The notes under the pieces are model-generated. The model saw nothing but the letters and a program-made list of their open reading frames with translations. It ran no database searches and was not told where the DNA came from. DNA of 64,000 nt from Paenibacillus soyae (GTDB lineage: Bacteria > Bacillota > Bacilli > Paenibacillales > Paenibacillaceae), in NCBI RefSeq assembly GCF_024623455.1, contig NZ_JANIPJ010000011.1, positions 124,001 to 188,000 of the forward strand, written 5' to 3'. The translations under genes were made by a program, and so were the position numbers. This document shows, in pieces, positions 34,626 through 42,851 of the stretch. How positions within the stretch are numbered: position 1 is the stretch's first letter; every line of letters begins with the position of its first letter.

Positions 34626-35344
34626 TCGCGCAGATAAATAACCTCGCCGCAGAGGAGCTGCGCAAGCTGTTCCGCGGAGGCAAGCTGAAGGCTCTGCTGC
34701 TGCTTTCCTTCATTATTGGCGTTCTCTTCGTCTTTATCGGCGACCGTCTTGGACTCGATGACAACCTGCCGCTGTCGGCAATCGAGCTGCTGCTCGCGGC
34801 TATACTCCCTTTTCTCATGGTGACGCTCGGCAGCGACCTCATGATTGGCGAATTCAAGGGGGCAATCAAGCATGCGCTGAAGCTGCCGATTAGCCGGGAG
34901 TTTCTCTTCATGGGCAAATTGTTCGCGGGGTGGGCGGCAGGTGCCTTAATTGTCCTGTTTATGTTCCTGCCGACGTTTATTGGAGACCTCATCCTTCACG
35001 GCTTGCCTGCAGCGTCCTCGCTTGGGGCGGGTATAGCGGAGCTTGGCGGCGCGATCCTGTTCAGCGGTTTGCTGCTCGTCTTGGCGAACAGCGTGTCCCT
35101 ATGGGTGGGAAGCAGCGGCGTTGGGCTGGCGGTGAGCGTCGTGCTGTGGATGGCGATGAGCGTCATCGGATTTCTTGAGCCGCAGCTGAATCGCTTCTTC
35201 GTCACGAACTACGCGGACTGGCTGCAGCCTCTCTTGTACGGGGGGGATGCCAGCATGACGGTTTCGACGTTGCTATTTATGACAGCCTACTATATCATTG
35301 GCACTATATTGGGCTTGCTGGCCTTCCAAAGAAAAGAGTTCTGA
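34622..35344 (+). CDS. ABC-2 type exporter permease
   Basis: 240-residue membrane protein with about six hydrophobic segments (LLLLSFIIGVLFVFIG, ILPFLMVTLGS, LFAGWAAGALIVLFMFLP, GLLLVLANSVSLWVG, LFMTAYYIIGTILGL) and the ABC-2 start AEELRKLFRGGKLKA. The start is in ATGA shared with the ATPase. The next gene, a kinase, begins four bases after its stop. Exporter and sensor in one operon suggest defence against a cell-envelope compound or a self-made product. Confidence 0.88.
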   Translation: MIAQINNLAAEELRKLFRGGKLKALLLLSFIIGVLFVFIGDRLGLDDNLPLSAIELLLAAILPFLMVTLGSDLMIGEFKGAIKHALKLPISREFLFMGKLFAGWAAGALIVLFMFLPTFIGDLILHGLPAASSLGAGIAELGGAILFSGLLLVLANSVSLWVGSSGVGLAVSVVLWMAMSVIGFLEPQLNRFFVTNYADWLQPLLYGGDASMTVSTLLFMTAYYIIGTILGLLAFQRKEF

Positions 35345-35348
35345 CGTT

Positions 35349-36830
35349 ATGTCCATTCGATTGAAACTAATTTTAACGTATTTATTCGGTACTATTCTGA
35401 CGGCGATTATTGTGGCGATGACCGGAATTGGGCTCGTCACGGCGGTCCTCTCGTATCTCGCGAGCGGTATCGTGAAGGATCAATCCCCTGATGAAGCCTT
35501 CTCTCGGAGCATCGATCTGTTCGTGGACCTGCGTTATGCGGAGCGGTATACGCCGGAGGAGCTGACGTCCCCCGAGTTCGCGGCCTCCATAGGGGACCGG
35601 CTGCAGCCGTTCGGGGGCTTCCTTGTCGTCCGCCAAGGCGAGCGCTGGGAAAGCTACGGTGCTCTTAGCGAAGGGGAAGCGTTCCTGAGGCAGCTGCAGC
35701 TGGACGTGTCCACGGCCGGACCGCACGCCGACGACGTGTTCGTCGTGAGCGCGTGGGAGGAACGCGATTTGCTTTCGGTAGCCTACGATTTCCCTGGCAT
35801 TAACGATCCTCTAACGTATTACCTGGTGGCCGATATGACGATGGCAGAGTCCAAGACGAATCGATTCGAGTTATTCGTGCTGCTCGGCATCGCAATTCTG
35901 GTCGGCATCATTCTGGTACCGCTGCTCTGGATCACGACGAGAGATATCGTAAGGCCGCTGCGGCAGCTCGAGCAGGGCTCCCGGCGCATTGCGGAAGGGG
36001 ATCTGAACTTCCGTCTGGAATCCAAGGTGCGCAACGAGGTGGGAAGCGTCATTCGCTCGTACGAGAAGATGCGCAGCGAGCTGCAGCGATCGATCGACGC
36101 TCAGCTGGCGCTAGAGGAGAACCGCAAGGAGCTCATTTCGAATATTTCGCATGATTTGAAGACGCCGCTGACCTCGATCAAGGGTTATGTGGAGGGAATT
36201 CGGGTAGGCATTGCGGACGATCCAGAGAAGCTGAAGAAGTATATCGACGTGATTTATGCGAAGGCGCTCGATATGGACCGGATGATCGACGATCTGTTTC
36301 TCTTGTCGAAGCTGGATCTCGAACAGGAGCGCTTCCATATGGAGGCGGTGCCGCTGGAGTCGTTCTATCGGCAGACGATGAGCGAGCTGCAGATGGAGTA
36401 TGAGAGCGCGAGCGTGCGGCTGACGGGCGAATATGAGGCGGGTCCCGATGATGTCGTGACGATGGATGTCCAGAAGATGAGGCGCGTCATGCTGAACCTT
36501 GTCGGCAATTCGGTGAAATTCATGGACAAGAAGGACCCCCATATCCACGTTTATTTCGGGCGGCAGTCGGAGGATTGGGTATTCGCGGTTACGGATAACG
36601 GACCCGGGATGGAACCGGCCGAACTGGAGCGGATCTTCGATCGTTTCTACCGCGCGGATACGAACCGGAATCAGAACGTGGCCGGCTCCGGGCTTGGCCT
36701 TGCCATCGTGAAGCAGATTGTCGCGAATCATGGCGGAGCGATTCATGCGAGAAGCGAGCCGGGACAGTCGATGACGGTGATGATTAGCATTCCGATGAAT
36801 CGGAATATTAATGAAGCAGGGAGAGCGTGA
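35349..36830 (+). CDS. HAMP sensor histidine kinase (envelope type)
   Basis: 493-residue kinase. Two membrane segments (IIVAMTGIGLVTAVLSYLASG; LFVLLGIAILVGIILVPLLW) bracket an external sensor of about 130 residues. HAMP follows (PLRQLEQGSRRIAEGDLNF). The H-box is NISHDLKTPLTSIKGY and the catalytic domain shows NLVGNSVKF, DNGPGM and GSGLGLAIVK. ATG 35349 stands four bases after the permease stop. It signals to the regulator at 36832. With an exporter upstream, it may sense the exporter's cargo or its state. Confidence 0.92.
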   Translation: MSIRLKLILTYLFGTILTAIIVAMTGIGLVTAVLSYLASGIVKDQSPDEAFSRSIDLFVDLRYAERYTPEELTSPEFAASIGDRLQPFGGFLVVRQGERWESYGALSEGEAFLRQLQLDVSTAGPHADDVFVVSAWEERDLLSVAYDFPGINDPLTYYLVADMTMAESKTNRFELFVLLGIAILVGIILVPLLWITTRDIVRPLRQLEQGSRRIAEGDLNFRLESKVRNEVGSVIRSYEKMRSELQRSIDAQLALEENRKELISNISHDLKTPLTSIKGYVEGIRVGIADDPEKLKKYIDVIYAKALDMDRMIDDLFLLSKLDLEQERFHMEAVPLESFYRQTMSELQMEYESASVRLTGEYEAGPDDVVTMDVQKMRRVMLNLVGNSVKFMDKKDPHIHVYFGRQSEDWVFAVTDNGPGMEPAELERIFDRFYRADTNRNQNVAGSGLGLAIVKQIVANHGGAIHARSEPGQSMTVMISIPMNRNINEAGRA

Positions 36831-36831
36831 G

Positions 36832-37548
36832 ATGTCGAAGCGGAAAGTGTTAATCGTTGAGGACGATCAAGCGATCGCCGAGCTGGAGCGGGATTTTCTT
36901 GAGGTGCACGGCTATGAGGTGACCCTTCGGGCAGACGGCCGGCAGGCGCTTGAGGAGGCGCTGGAGCAAGCATACGATCTGATCATTCTGGACGTCATGC
37001 TGCCGGGCATGGACGGCTTCGATCTATTGAGGCGAATCCGGGAGACGAAGTTTATACCGGTGCTGATGGTATCCGCCCGCAAGGAGGATATCGACAAGAT
37101 CCGTGGCCTCGGCTTAGGGGCGGACGATTACGTGACGAAGCCGTTCAGCCCGACGGAGCTCGTGGCGCGGGTGAAGGCGCATCTCGAACGGTATGACCGA
37201 TTGACCGGTGTCGCGGCAGGCACCGGCCATTCGCATGCCCGGAAGTCGTACGAGCTGAACATTCGCGAGCTCACGATCCAGGTCGATGCGAGACGGGTCA
37301 CGCTCCGCGGGGCGGAGGTTACGATGACGGCCAAAGAATTCGATCTGCTGCTGTTCCTCGCGGAAAATCCGGACCGTGTCTATTCCAAGGAGGCGCTGCT
37401 GGATCGGGTCTGGGGAATCGAGAACTATGGCGATACCGCCACGGTCACGGTCCATGTAGGGAAGATCCGGGACAAGATCCAGAAGGATCCGTCGCAGCAT
37501 CAGTTTATCGAGACCGTATGGGGCGCGGGTTATCGCTTCAAGGTGTAA
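36832..37548 (+). CDS. OmpR-type response regulator
   Basis: 238-residue regulator. The receiver shows VEDDQAI, Asp in LIILDVMLPGMDG and Lys in DYVTKPFSP. The C-terminal winged helix is standard (MTAKEFDLLLFLAENPDRVYSK, TVTVHVGKIRDKI, WGAGYRFKV). The ATG is one base after the kinase stop, with AGGGAGAG six bases upstream. It is the last gene of the operon. It probably binds the direct repeats at 32830. Confidence 0.93.
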   Translation: MSKRKVLIVEDDQAIAELERDFLEVHGYEVTLRADGRQALEEALEQAYDLIILDVMLPGMDGFDLLRRIRETKFIPVLMVSARKEDIDKIRGLGLGADDYVTKPFSPTELVARVKAHLERYDRLTGVAAGTGHSHARKSYELNIRELTIQVDARRVTLRGAEVTMTAKEFDLLLFLAENPDRVYSKEALLDRVWGIENYGDTATVTVHVGKIRDKIQKDPSQHQFIETVWGAGYRFKV

Positions 37549-37560
37549 GTTTAGCAGGGA

Positions 37561-37590
37561 AGTCTCCGTGATTCGCGGGGACTTTTTTTA
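37561..37590 (+). terminator. Intrinsic terminator of the exporter/two-component operon
   Basis: AGTCTCCGTG (37561-37570) pairs with CGCGGGGACT (37574-37583) with two wobbles over a 3-base loop, followed by seven Ts. Confidence 0.85.
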
Positions 37591-37715
37591 TACCATTTGA
37601 ATGGTACAAACAACCTTATAAAGGGCAACAAACAGTATCATTTTTTGACATGATTAGGGTTTATTATGAACTCAACAAGAACAAAGAAGCAAACCATATC
37701 TAAGGAGGAATGGAA

Positions 37716-38138
37716 ATGAGTACAATTACAGGAAATGAAAAAATCGCGAAGGTTGAATCTCCTTCTATTGGAAGGATGGTCGCTTATTGGACCGTCACCA
37801 GCATTCTCGCATTCTCTATTGCATTAAGCGGTATTGGGCAATTGATGCGATTAGGGGGCAATGTCGAGTTAGTGACCGATATTGGTTTCCCGTTATATAT
37901 CACGAATATTCTCGGGGCGTGGAAGTTGCTTGGCGTCATTGCGATCGTTATACCAGGCTTTCCCCGGCTTAAGGAATGGGCGTATAGCGGTATCTTCTTC
38001 CTCATGACGGGCGCGGCGCTGTCTCATGCATTCGCTCATGATTACGGCGATGGCGGATTCCATGTTATTCTCCCGCTGTTCTATGCCGCGCTTGCCATCG
38101 CCTCATGGGCGCTGCGTCCGAAAAGCCGCCGACTCTAA
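37716..38138 (+). CDS. DoxX-like family membrane protein
   Basis: 140-residue protein with four hydrophobic segments: AYWTVTSILAFSIALSGIG, the segment around ITNILGAWKLLGVIAIVIP, GIFFLMTGAALSHAFAH, and FHVILPLFYAALAIASWAL. The pattern LGAWKLLGVIAI...PRLKEWAYSG is typical of DoxX-like proteins. Start ATG 37716 is seven bases after AAGGAGG; the ATG at 37710 is one base from it. It stands alone between two terminators. Its function is unknown. Confidence 0.85.
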   Translation: MSTITGNEKIAKVESPSIGRMVAYWTVTSILAFSIALSGIGQLMRLGGNVELVTDIGFPLYITNILGAWKLLGVIAIVIPGFPRLKEWAYSGIFFLMTGAALSHAFAHDYGDGGFHVILPLFYAALAIASWALRPKSRRL

Positions 38139-38155
38139 TGGGGAGTGGATAGCTG

Positions 38156-38206
38156 AGCCGCTAGTAGCCCGGTGCAATTGGCAATTAAACCGGGCTGCTA
38201 GCGGCT
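38156..38206 (+). terminator. Long terminator hairpin after DoxX-like gene
   Basis: An 18-bp stem with one wobble: AGCCGCTAGTAGCCCGGT (38156-38173) and ACCGGGCTGCTAGCGGCT (38189-38206), with a 15-base loop. A T-rich stretch follows. It separates the gene from the convergent glyoxalase-like remnant. Confidence 0.85.
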
Positions 38207-38215
38207 GGTTACTTT

Positions 38216-38399
38216 TTACTCTATAGCTTGAGCCAGTTCAAAAATATTCCCCCATGGATCCGTAAAAAAGGCGAGGCGTCGATGGATCGCCTCTACTTCG
38301 AAGGGTTCCCCGATGATTGTAACCCCGTTTGAATCCAAATAGGCCAGCGCTTCATCCACATTGTCCACGGTCATGCAGAGGTGGTGATAACCGGCGTTA
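38216..38399 (-). pseudogene. VOC (glyoxalase-like) protein, 5'-truncated
   Basis: About 60 codons on the minus strand that end at TAA 38216. They read as the C-terminal half of a VOC-family protein: AGYHHLCMTVDNVDEALAYL, then GEPFEVEA and FTDPWGNIFELAQAIE. The frame has a stop immediately upstream and no start, and the N-terminal half is absent. The break lies exactly where the truncated AraC gene ends. I therefore read it as one side of a deletion junction near 38397. Confidence 0.75.
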
Positions 38400-39191
38400 T
38401 GCCTCCGTTACGGATAGAGACGAACGGAGCAGTATTTCTTTTGCATGATCCAGTCGGCGGTTGCGTATCCATTGGAGCGGGGAAGTATTATAAATAGCTT
38501 TAAAATCACGTTTGAAAGAGGAGAGGCTTCGCCCGGATAAGTAGGCCAAATCATTTAAGGTTACGGGATTCGTCAAATTCGCCTCAATGACGTCCTGGAT
38601 CTTTTTTCGTTCTTGGCGCCTAATTCGGGAGAGCTCGAATAAAAATATATCGTTTCGATCCGCTAAGCCAAATAATAGCTCTAATAACTTCACCTTGACC
38701 AACCCATCCGTAATCCGCTCCGGTTCTTCGAAGTAAGGCTTCAAGGATTGCAGATAGCTGGAGAGTCTTCCATCCATCTTATGAACGGATATCGGGTCCG
38801 TTGTCGGGGTTATTGAAGTCGGAGTATAATCCGCTAGCTTCATAAACTCGTCAATTAATTCGTCTTGCAAGAGGAACATCATATAGTTGAGCGTGTAGTC
38901 GGAATTTGGTTCCCCGCTTTTTTCATATTGAATCACAATGGACTTATGAATGAGTACCATTTCATGCTTGTGTGCCGTATGCACCGAGCTTCCAAACCGA
39001 ACCGTGTATGTCCCCTTTATTACGAATAAAAGCATATGGTTTTCTAAAAATAATGTGCCTGCGGCCCCTTCCGTACGCGTACAGGATTCAATGGCCGAAA
39101 GCCCCTTCATGCGCAATATTTTTTGTTGATGAGTGGAGGCTTGGGCTAGCACATCGGATATTTTGGTCAGCCTATTCGTGGATACAGCCAA
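38397..39191 (-). CDS. AraC family regulator, 3'-truncated
   Basis: 264 residues. A cupin-like sensor (LLFVIKGTYTVRFG, VHTAHKHEMVLIHKS) is followed by the first AraC HTH (VTLNDLAYLSGRSLSSFKRDF). The second HTH breaks off right after LLRSSLSVTEA, where about 40 residues (IAxxxGFxxxSHFxRxFK) are missing, so DNA binding is probably impaired. The TTG start at 39191 is preferred because AAGGAG lies nine bases upstream and a perfect dyad lies just beyond; the frame stays open to 39311. It is divergent from the MmyB gene at 39297. Confidence 0.8.
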   Translation of the reverse strand: MAVSTNRLTKISDVLAQASTHQQKILRMKGLSAIESCTRTEGAAGTLFLENHMLLFVIKGTYTVRFGSSVHTAHKHEMVLIHKSIVIQYEKSGEPNSDYTLNYMMFLLQDELIDEFMKLADYTPTSITPTTDPISVHKMDGRLSSYLQSLKPYFEEPERITDGLVKVKLLELLFGLADRNDIFLFELSRIRRQERKKIQDVIEANLTNPVTLNDLAYLSGRSLSSFKRDFKAIYNTSPLQWIRNRRLDHAKEILLRSSLSVTEA

Positions 39192-39210
39192 TGAACACGA
39201 CTCCTTAGGA

Positions 39211-39232
39211 ATATGATTAAGGGTAATCATAT
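39211..39232. promoter_or_regulatory. Perfect 9-bp inverted repeat between AraC and MmyB genes
   Basis: ATATGATTA (39211-39219) and TAATCATAT (39224-39232) are separated by AGGG. The dyad lies in the divergent promoter gap between the AraC start (39191) and the MmyB start (39297). It is a good operator candidate for either regulator. Confidence 0.55.
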
Positions 39233-39296
39233 CAGAAATTGGAAGAAATATGCTATCATGAAAGTCACAAGGTGCTTTAAGGGGAGGTTCCAACGA

Positions 39297-40139
39297 ATGT
39301 CTTTGACCCATAATAGAAGTAAAATACTCGGAGACTTTCTGAAATCCCGTCGCGAACGGATGAAGCCGGAGCCTTCCGACATTGTCGGCCGTTTAGGGAG
39401 AAGGCGAACGCCAGGATTGCGAAGAGAGGAGGTTGCGCATCTTGCGGGCGTAAGCCTCACTTGGTACACCTGGCTGGAGCAAGGCAGGGTCGGTACGGTC
39501 TCCAAAGAAGTTATCGTAAGTGTCGCCAGAGCTTTGCATCTCTCCTCAGAGGAATATGCGCACTTGCTTCGTTTGGCTAACTACGCTGGAGAAGGAGATT
39601 TGAATCCCAAGCCTGAGGACATGCATGAAGGGATACAAGGAATTATCGATCAACTGAACTGCCCGGCGATGATTACGAACCACCGAACCGAGGTGCTCGC
39701 TTACAATCGGCTGGCAACCGGGATTATTGCTGATTTCCGTGAAATTCCCGCTGATAAACGGGTAATGACACGAATTCTGTTTACCGATCCCCAGCTGCGC
39801 AAGCAGTTGGTGAACTGGGATGAAGTCGCCCATTATACGGCAGGGCGTTTTCGTTCGTCCTTTGACCAGCAAATCGGCGATCCCTGGTTCGAGAAGCTTG
39901 CCAATCAGCTTTGCGAAGAAAGCGAGGAGTTCCGGGCATTATGGCGGCTGCACGATGTGCAGCAGAAGAAGGCCATTCGCTATACACTGGAACATCCCGT
40001 CGCAGGGCGGCTTCTTTTTGAATTAACCTCTTTCTCGAATATTAACGGCAACGCCAATCTGCATTGCTGCATATTTACTCCCCTTGCAGGCACGGATACG
40101 GAACAGAGACTGGCTAGTATCCGGCATGCAGCCTATTAG
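39297..40139 (+). CDS. XRE-HTH regulator with MmyB-like ligand domain
   Basis: 280-residue third member of this family. The HTH spans about residues 8-78 (GRRRTPGLRREEVAHLAGVS, WYTWLEQGRVG). The sensor follows (TEVLAYNRLA, RVMTRILFTDPQLR, FRALWRLHDVQ, LLFELTSF). Start ATG 39297 is nine bases behind GGGGAGG. A quinone-oxidoreductase-like gene follows 86 bases downstream, in line with the other two, which adjoin redox or barrel proteins. It is divergent from the truncated AraC gene. Confidence 0.9.
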   Translation: MSLTHNRSKILGDFLKSRRERMKPEPSDIVGRLGRRRTPGLRREEVAHLAGVSLTWYTWLEQGRVGTVSKEVIVSVARALHLSSEEYAHLLRLANYAGEGDLNPKPEDMHEGIQGIIDQLNCPAMITNHRTEVLAYNRLATGIIADFREIPADKRVMTRILFTDPQLRKQLVNWDEVAHYTAGRFRSSFDQQIGDPWFEKLANQLCEESEEFRALWRLHDVQQKKAIRYTLEHPVAGRLLFELTSFSNINGNANLHCCIFTPLAGTDTEQRLASIRHAAY

Positions 40140-40183
40140 TCTGGATACCTGTATAACGGCAAACAGGATGCTTCCTTGGTTGG

Positions 40184-40196
40184 CCCATATAATGGG
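40184..40196 (+). promoter_or_regulatory. -10 box inside an inverted repeat
   Basis: CCCAT-ATA-ATGGG is a 5-bp dyad that contains a perfect TATAAT (40188-40193). No good -35 is visible at the right distance, so an activator-dependent promoter for the gene at 40226 is possible. Confidence 0.4.
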
Positions 40197-40225
40197 TTTA
40201 TTCATCCACTAAGGAGGCTACTAAC

Positions 40226-41215
40226 TTGAAAGCTATTATTATCGACCGACCCGAAGGACCTGCGGCCTTGTCGCTTCGCGAGAAGCCGGACCTGCAACCA
40301 GCCCCAGGCTTGCTTACCATTGACGTTGCCTATGCGGGAGTAGGTTTTTTTGAAGTCTTGCTAAGCCGGGGGGAGTTCGTTTCTGCTTTTCCGCTGCCCT
40401 TAACGCCGGGTTTGGAGGTGTCAGGGCATGTGCGCGCCATTGGGGAGGGAGTAGAAGGCTTCTACGTGGGTCAACCCGTTGCTTCGATGACGCTGCATGA
40501 CCTTAATGGCTTTGCGTCCATGGCGAACGTGCGGCCTGATCTTACGGTACCGTTAGACCAACTGGGGGCGGACCTTGACTTGGCGACTGCGGCTGCCTCC
40601 ATTGTTAATGTAACGACCGCTTACCTGGCTATAAAAGACGTATATAGAATACGGAAAGGCGATAATATTCTTGTCCATGGTGCGGTCGGCGGCCTGGGCA
40701 GCTTTCTGGGGCAAATGGCCAAACGCCTGGGGGCCGGCAAAGTATTAGGAACCGTCGGAAACGCCGAGAAAATAAAGCAGGCCGCAGCATTCGGATACGA
40801 TGAGTTATTCATCCGAACAGATTTTGTAAGGCAAACCCTCCAGGCAACCGGACACAAAGGCGTTCATGCCGTATTTGACCCGGTGGGGGGAAGCATGCGC
40901 AAACAAAGCCTAGAGGTGCTTCGCCCGCTGGGGCAGCTGGTTGTCGTAGGAAACGCGAGCGGGGAAGAGGATGTTAGCCATTCCTTTAATCAAGTCTGGT
41001 TTTCCAATCATCAAATTGCGGGCTTTACCTTAGGGGGATATAGCGACAGTAATCCCGTGGAGACCGGAATAGCGGCGCGGGAAGCGTTAAGTATGCTGGC
41101 ACGAGGGGAGATCCGCGCGGAAATTCAAGGTGTGTATCCTTTGGAAAACGCGGCGGAAGCACTTTCTCTCTTGGAAGGGAAGAACACGGTTGGAAAGCTG
41201 GTTTTGAAAATTTAA
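40226..41215 (+). CDS. Zinc-independent alcohol dehydrogenase/quinone oxidoreductase (MDR)
   Basis: 329-residue medium-chain reductase. The N-terminal GroES-like domain (DVAYAGVGFFEVLLSRGEF, PLPLTPGLEVSGHVRAIGEGV) lacks the Cys/His zinc ligands. The Rossmann part holds VHGAVGGLGSFLGQMAKRLG and later FDPVGG. It ends with the usual ENAAEALSLLEGKNTVGKLVLKI. It should use NADPH to reduce a quinone or enone. The start is TTG 40226, eight bases behind AAGGAGG. It follows an MmyB regulator, its probable controller. A terminator follows at 41245. Confidence 0.9.
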   Translation: MKAIIIDRPEGPAALSLREKPDLQPAPGLLTIDVAYAGVGFFEVLLSRGEFVSAFPLPLTPGLEVSGHVRAIGEGVEGFYVGQPVASMTLHDLNGFASMANVRPDLTVPLDQLGADLDLATAAASIVNVTTAYLAIKDVYRIRKGDNILVHGAVGGLGSFLGQMAKRLGAGKVLGTVGNAEKIKQAAAFGYDELFIRTDFVRQTLQATGHKGVHAVFDPVGGSMRKQSLEVLRPLGQLVVVGNASGEEDVSHSFNQVWFSNHQIAGFTLGGYSDSNPVETGIAAREALSMLARGEIRAEIQGVYPLENAAEALSLLEGKNTVGKLVLKI

Positions 41216-41244
41216 GGGTCAGTTTTCACGGTCACCATTATAAG

Positions 41245-41276
41245 AAAGAGTCTGCGTATAGCGCGGACTCTTTTTT
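41245..41276 (+). terminator. Intrinsic terminator after the MDR gene
   Basis: AAAGAGTCTGCG (41245-41256) pairs with CGCGGACTCTTT (41262-41273) with one wobble, followed by Ts. Confidence 0.85.
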
Positions 41277-41347
41277 AATACCAATATGAATTTATTGGTT
41301 AAATGTTCCGATAGTACTAGTAACAAGCGGAAGGAGAAAATAGAAAA

Positions 41348-42022
41348 ATGAATAGGCCATTTAAGCCCCGTATAGGGTTGGTTGTAGAGGGTTTAAACCC
41401 TGATACAGTGGAAATTCCCGACTGGATTAAGACCCATTTTGATTTCAAAATCGGTCAATATATGAATTACGGCGACTTCTCCCATTATGTATTCGATAGT
41501 GAAATAATGATTACGGAACTAGGCGCGTATCAACCTAAACCTTATCAAATACATGTACAAATATTGAATCCCGAAGAACTGGAACAGGATTTTATATGGC
41601 AATTTATATACAATTCATGGTACGGGATTAATGAGACGGAAAGCACGAAATCTGATCAATATCGGGAATTAAAAAAGGGTATCACGGTGTTAATCGATAA
41701 TGGACATGTCACGAAGGCTAAGAAAATTATTGAATTACTAACGGATGTAATCGAAGATGACGAGGAGTGGATGAGTTATCTGGCCATGACTCGATATTTA
41801 GAGAACGATATTGAATCAGCCATCTGCGCGCTTCGTCAGGGATATCTTATAAATCCGAATAGCGAAGATATTTTGTATAACCTGGGATTTATGTATAAAG
41901 TAAATGGTGAAATTCGAACCTCGATATATTATTTTGAGCGTTTGTTAAAGGTCACATCTAACGAGGTAATTATTGCTGAAGTAAACGAAATGGTAGCCGA
42001 ATGTTATAATTATATTTCATGA
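41348..42022 (+). CDS. TPR-like protein of unknown function
   Basis: 224-residue acidic, AT-rich protein. Its N-terminal 90 residues (IGLVVEGLNPDTVEIPDWIK, FSHYVFDSEIMITELGAYQPKPYQI) are beta-rich and not recognised. The C-terminal part shows two or three tetratricopeptide-like helices (ESAICALRQGYLINPNSEDILYNLGFMYKVNGEIRTSIYYFERLL). No signal peptide. It is followed four bases later by the hydrolase-like gene, and both are much richer in A and T than their surroundings, which suggests transfer as a block. An adaptor for the hydrolase is possible. Confidence 0.7.
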   Translation: MNRPFKPRIGLVVEGLNPDTVEIPDWIKTHFDFKIGQYMNYGDFSHYVFDSEIMITELGAYQPKPYQIHVQILNPEELEQDFIWQFIYNSWYGINETESTKSDQYRELKKGITVLIDNGHVTKAKKIIELLTDVIEDDEEWMSYLAMTRYLENDIESAICALRQGYLINPNSEDILYNLGFMYKVNGEIRTSIYYFERLLKVTSNEVIIAEVNEMVAECYNYIS

Positions 42023-42026
42023 GAGA

Positions 42027-42851
42027 GTGATTAACTTGGGCGGAGAATTTTATATCAATCGACACAATGAGCATTTAATTGACCGATATATTACCAATTC
42101 GAACAAAAGCATTATTATCGATTATACCAAGGATAGCGATACGTTACTAATTACGTTCTGCGGCAGAGGTGCGCTGACAGATGGTCCAGAAACGCTTCCG
42201 CCATTTGAATTTTTTCGTTCCACTCAATCCATGGGCGTCAATAGAATGATTATTAGGGATGCTAAAAAGGCATGGTACCATAAAGGGCTTTCCAATATCT
42301 CTGACGTAGAGAATTTTGATCAAGTTGTGACTTATCTGGAGGATATAATACCGGTTCATAGATTTAAAAAAATATTAGTAATGGGGCTTTCGATGGGCGG
42401 GTATGCCGCCATATTATTTGGATTATTAACTAGATTTAATGTTACCGTTCATGCCTTCGGTCCCCAAACATACATAGACATTGACAAAAAGGAATATCCC
42501 GATGAACTTAGCTGGATTATCCCGATTTTAAAAGAAATCCCCAGTGAGGTTCCCCGAGAGTATCTGGACTTGCGAAATATTTTCCTAGAAAAAGCGAAAA
42601 GACTGCCACACAAAAATAATGAATATCATATCTATTATGGTACTCCGGATAGAGCATATGCAGAACGATTGAGTGGATTTGAAAAAGTACACTTGCATGA
42701 GTACGATATAAACGTGCATAACATAACGGGATACTTTCGAAATAGAGGCGAACTGACAGATGTATTAAATCAGTTATTGTTTACCCGGAGGGAAGGTCAC
42801 TGGAATGAGCCAACTGCCGCAAAATATGATGATCCTGGACCGAATGAATGA
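42027..42851 (+). CDS. Alpha/beta-hydrolase-like protein
   Basis: 274-residue protein with a nucleophile elbow GLSMGG (in FKKILVMGLSMGGYAAILFG), an alpha/beta-hydrolase hallmark, and a later Asp/His-rich stretch (YDINVHNITGYF) that may supply the rest of the triad. The start is GTG 42027 or TTG 42036. The frame runs 47 bases into lipL, so its last 18 or so residues come from the lipL leader and probably replace an original end. It forms a pair with the TPR-like gene. The substrate is unknown. Confidence 0.7.
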   Translation: MINLGGEFYINRHNEHLIDRYITNSNKSIIIDYTKDSDTLLITFCGRGALTDGPETLPPFEFFRSTQSMGVNRMIIRDAKKAWYHKGLSNISDVENFDQVVTYLEDIIPVHRFKKILVMGLSMGGYAAILFGLLTRFNVTVHAFGPQTYIDIDKKEYPDELSWIIPILKEIPSEVPREYLDLRNIFLEKAKRLPHKNNEYHIYYGTPDRAYAERLSGFEKVHLHEYDINVHNITGYFRNRGELTDVLNQLLFTRREGHWNEPTAAKYDDPGPNE

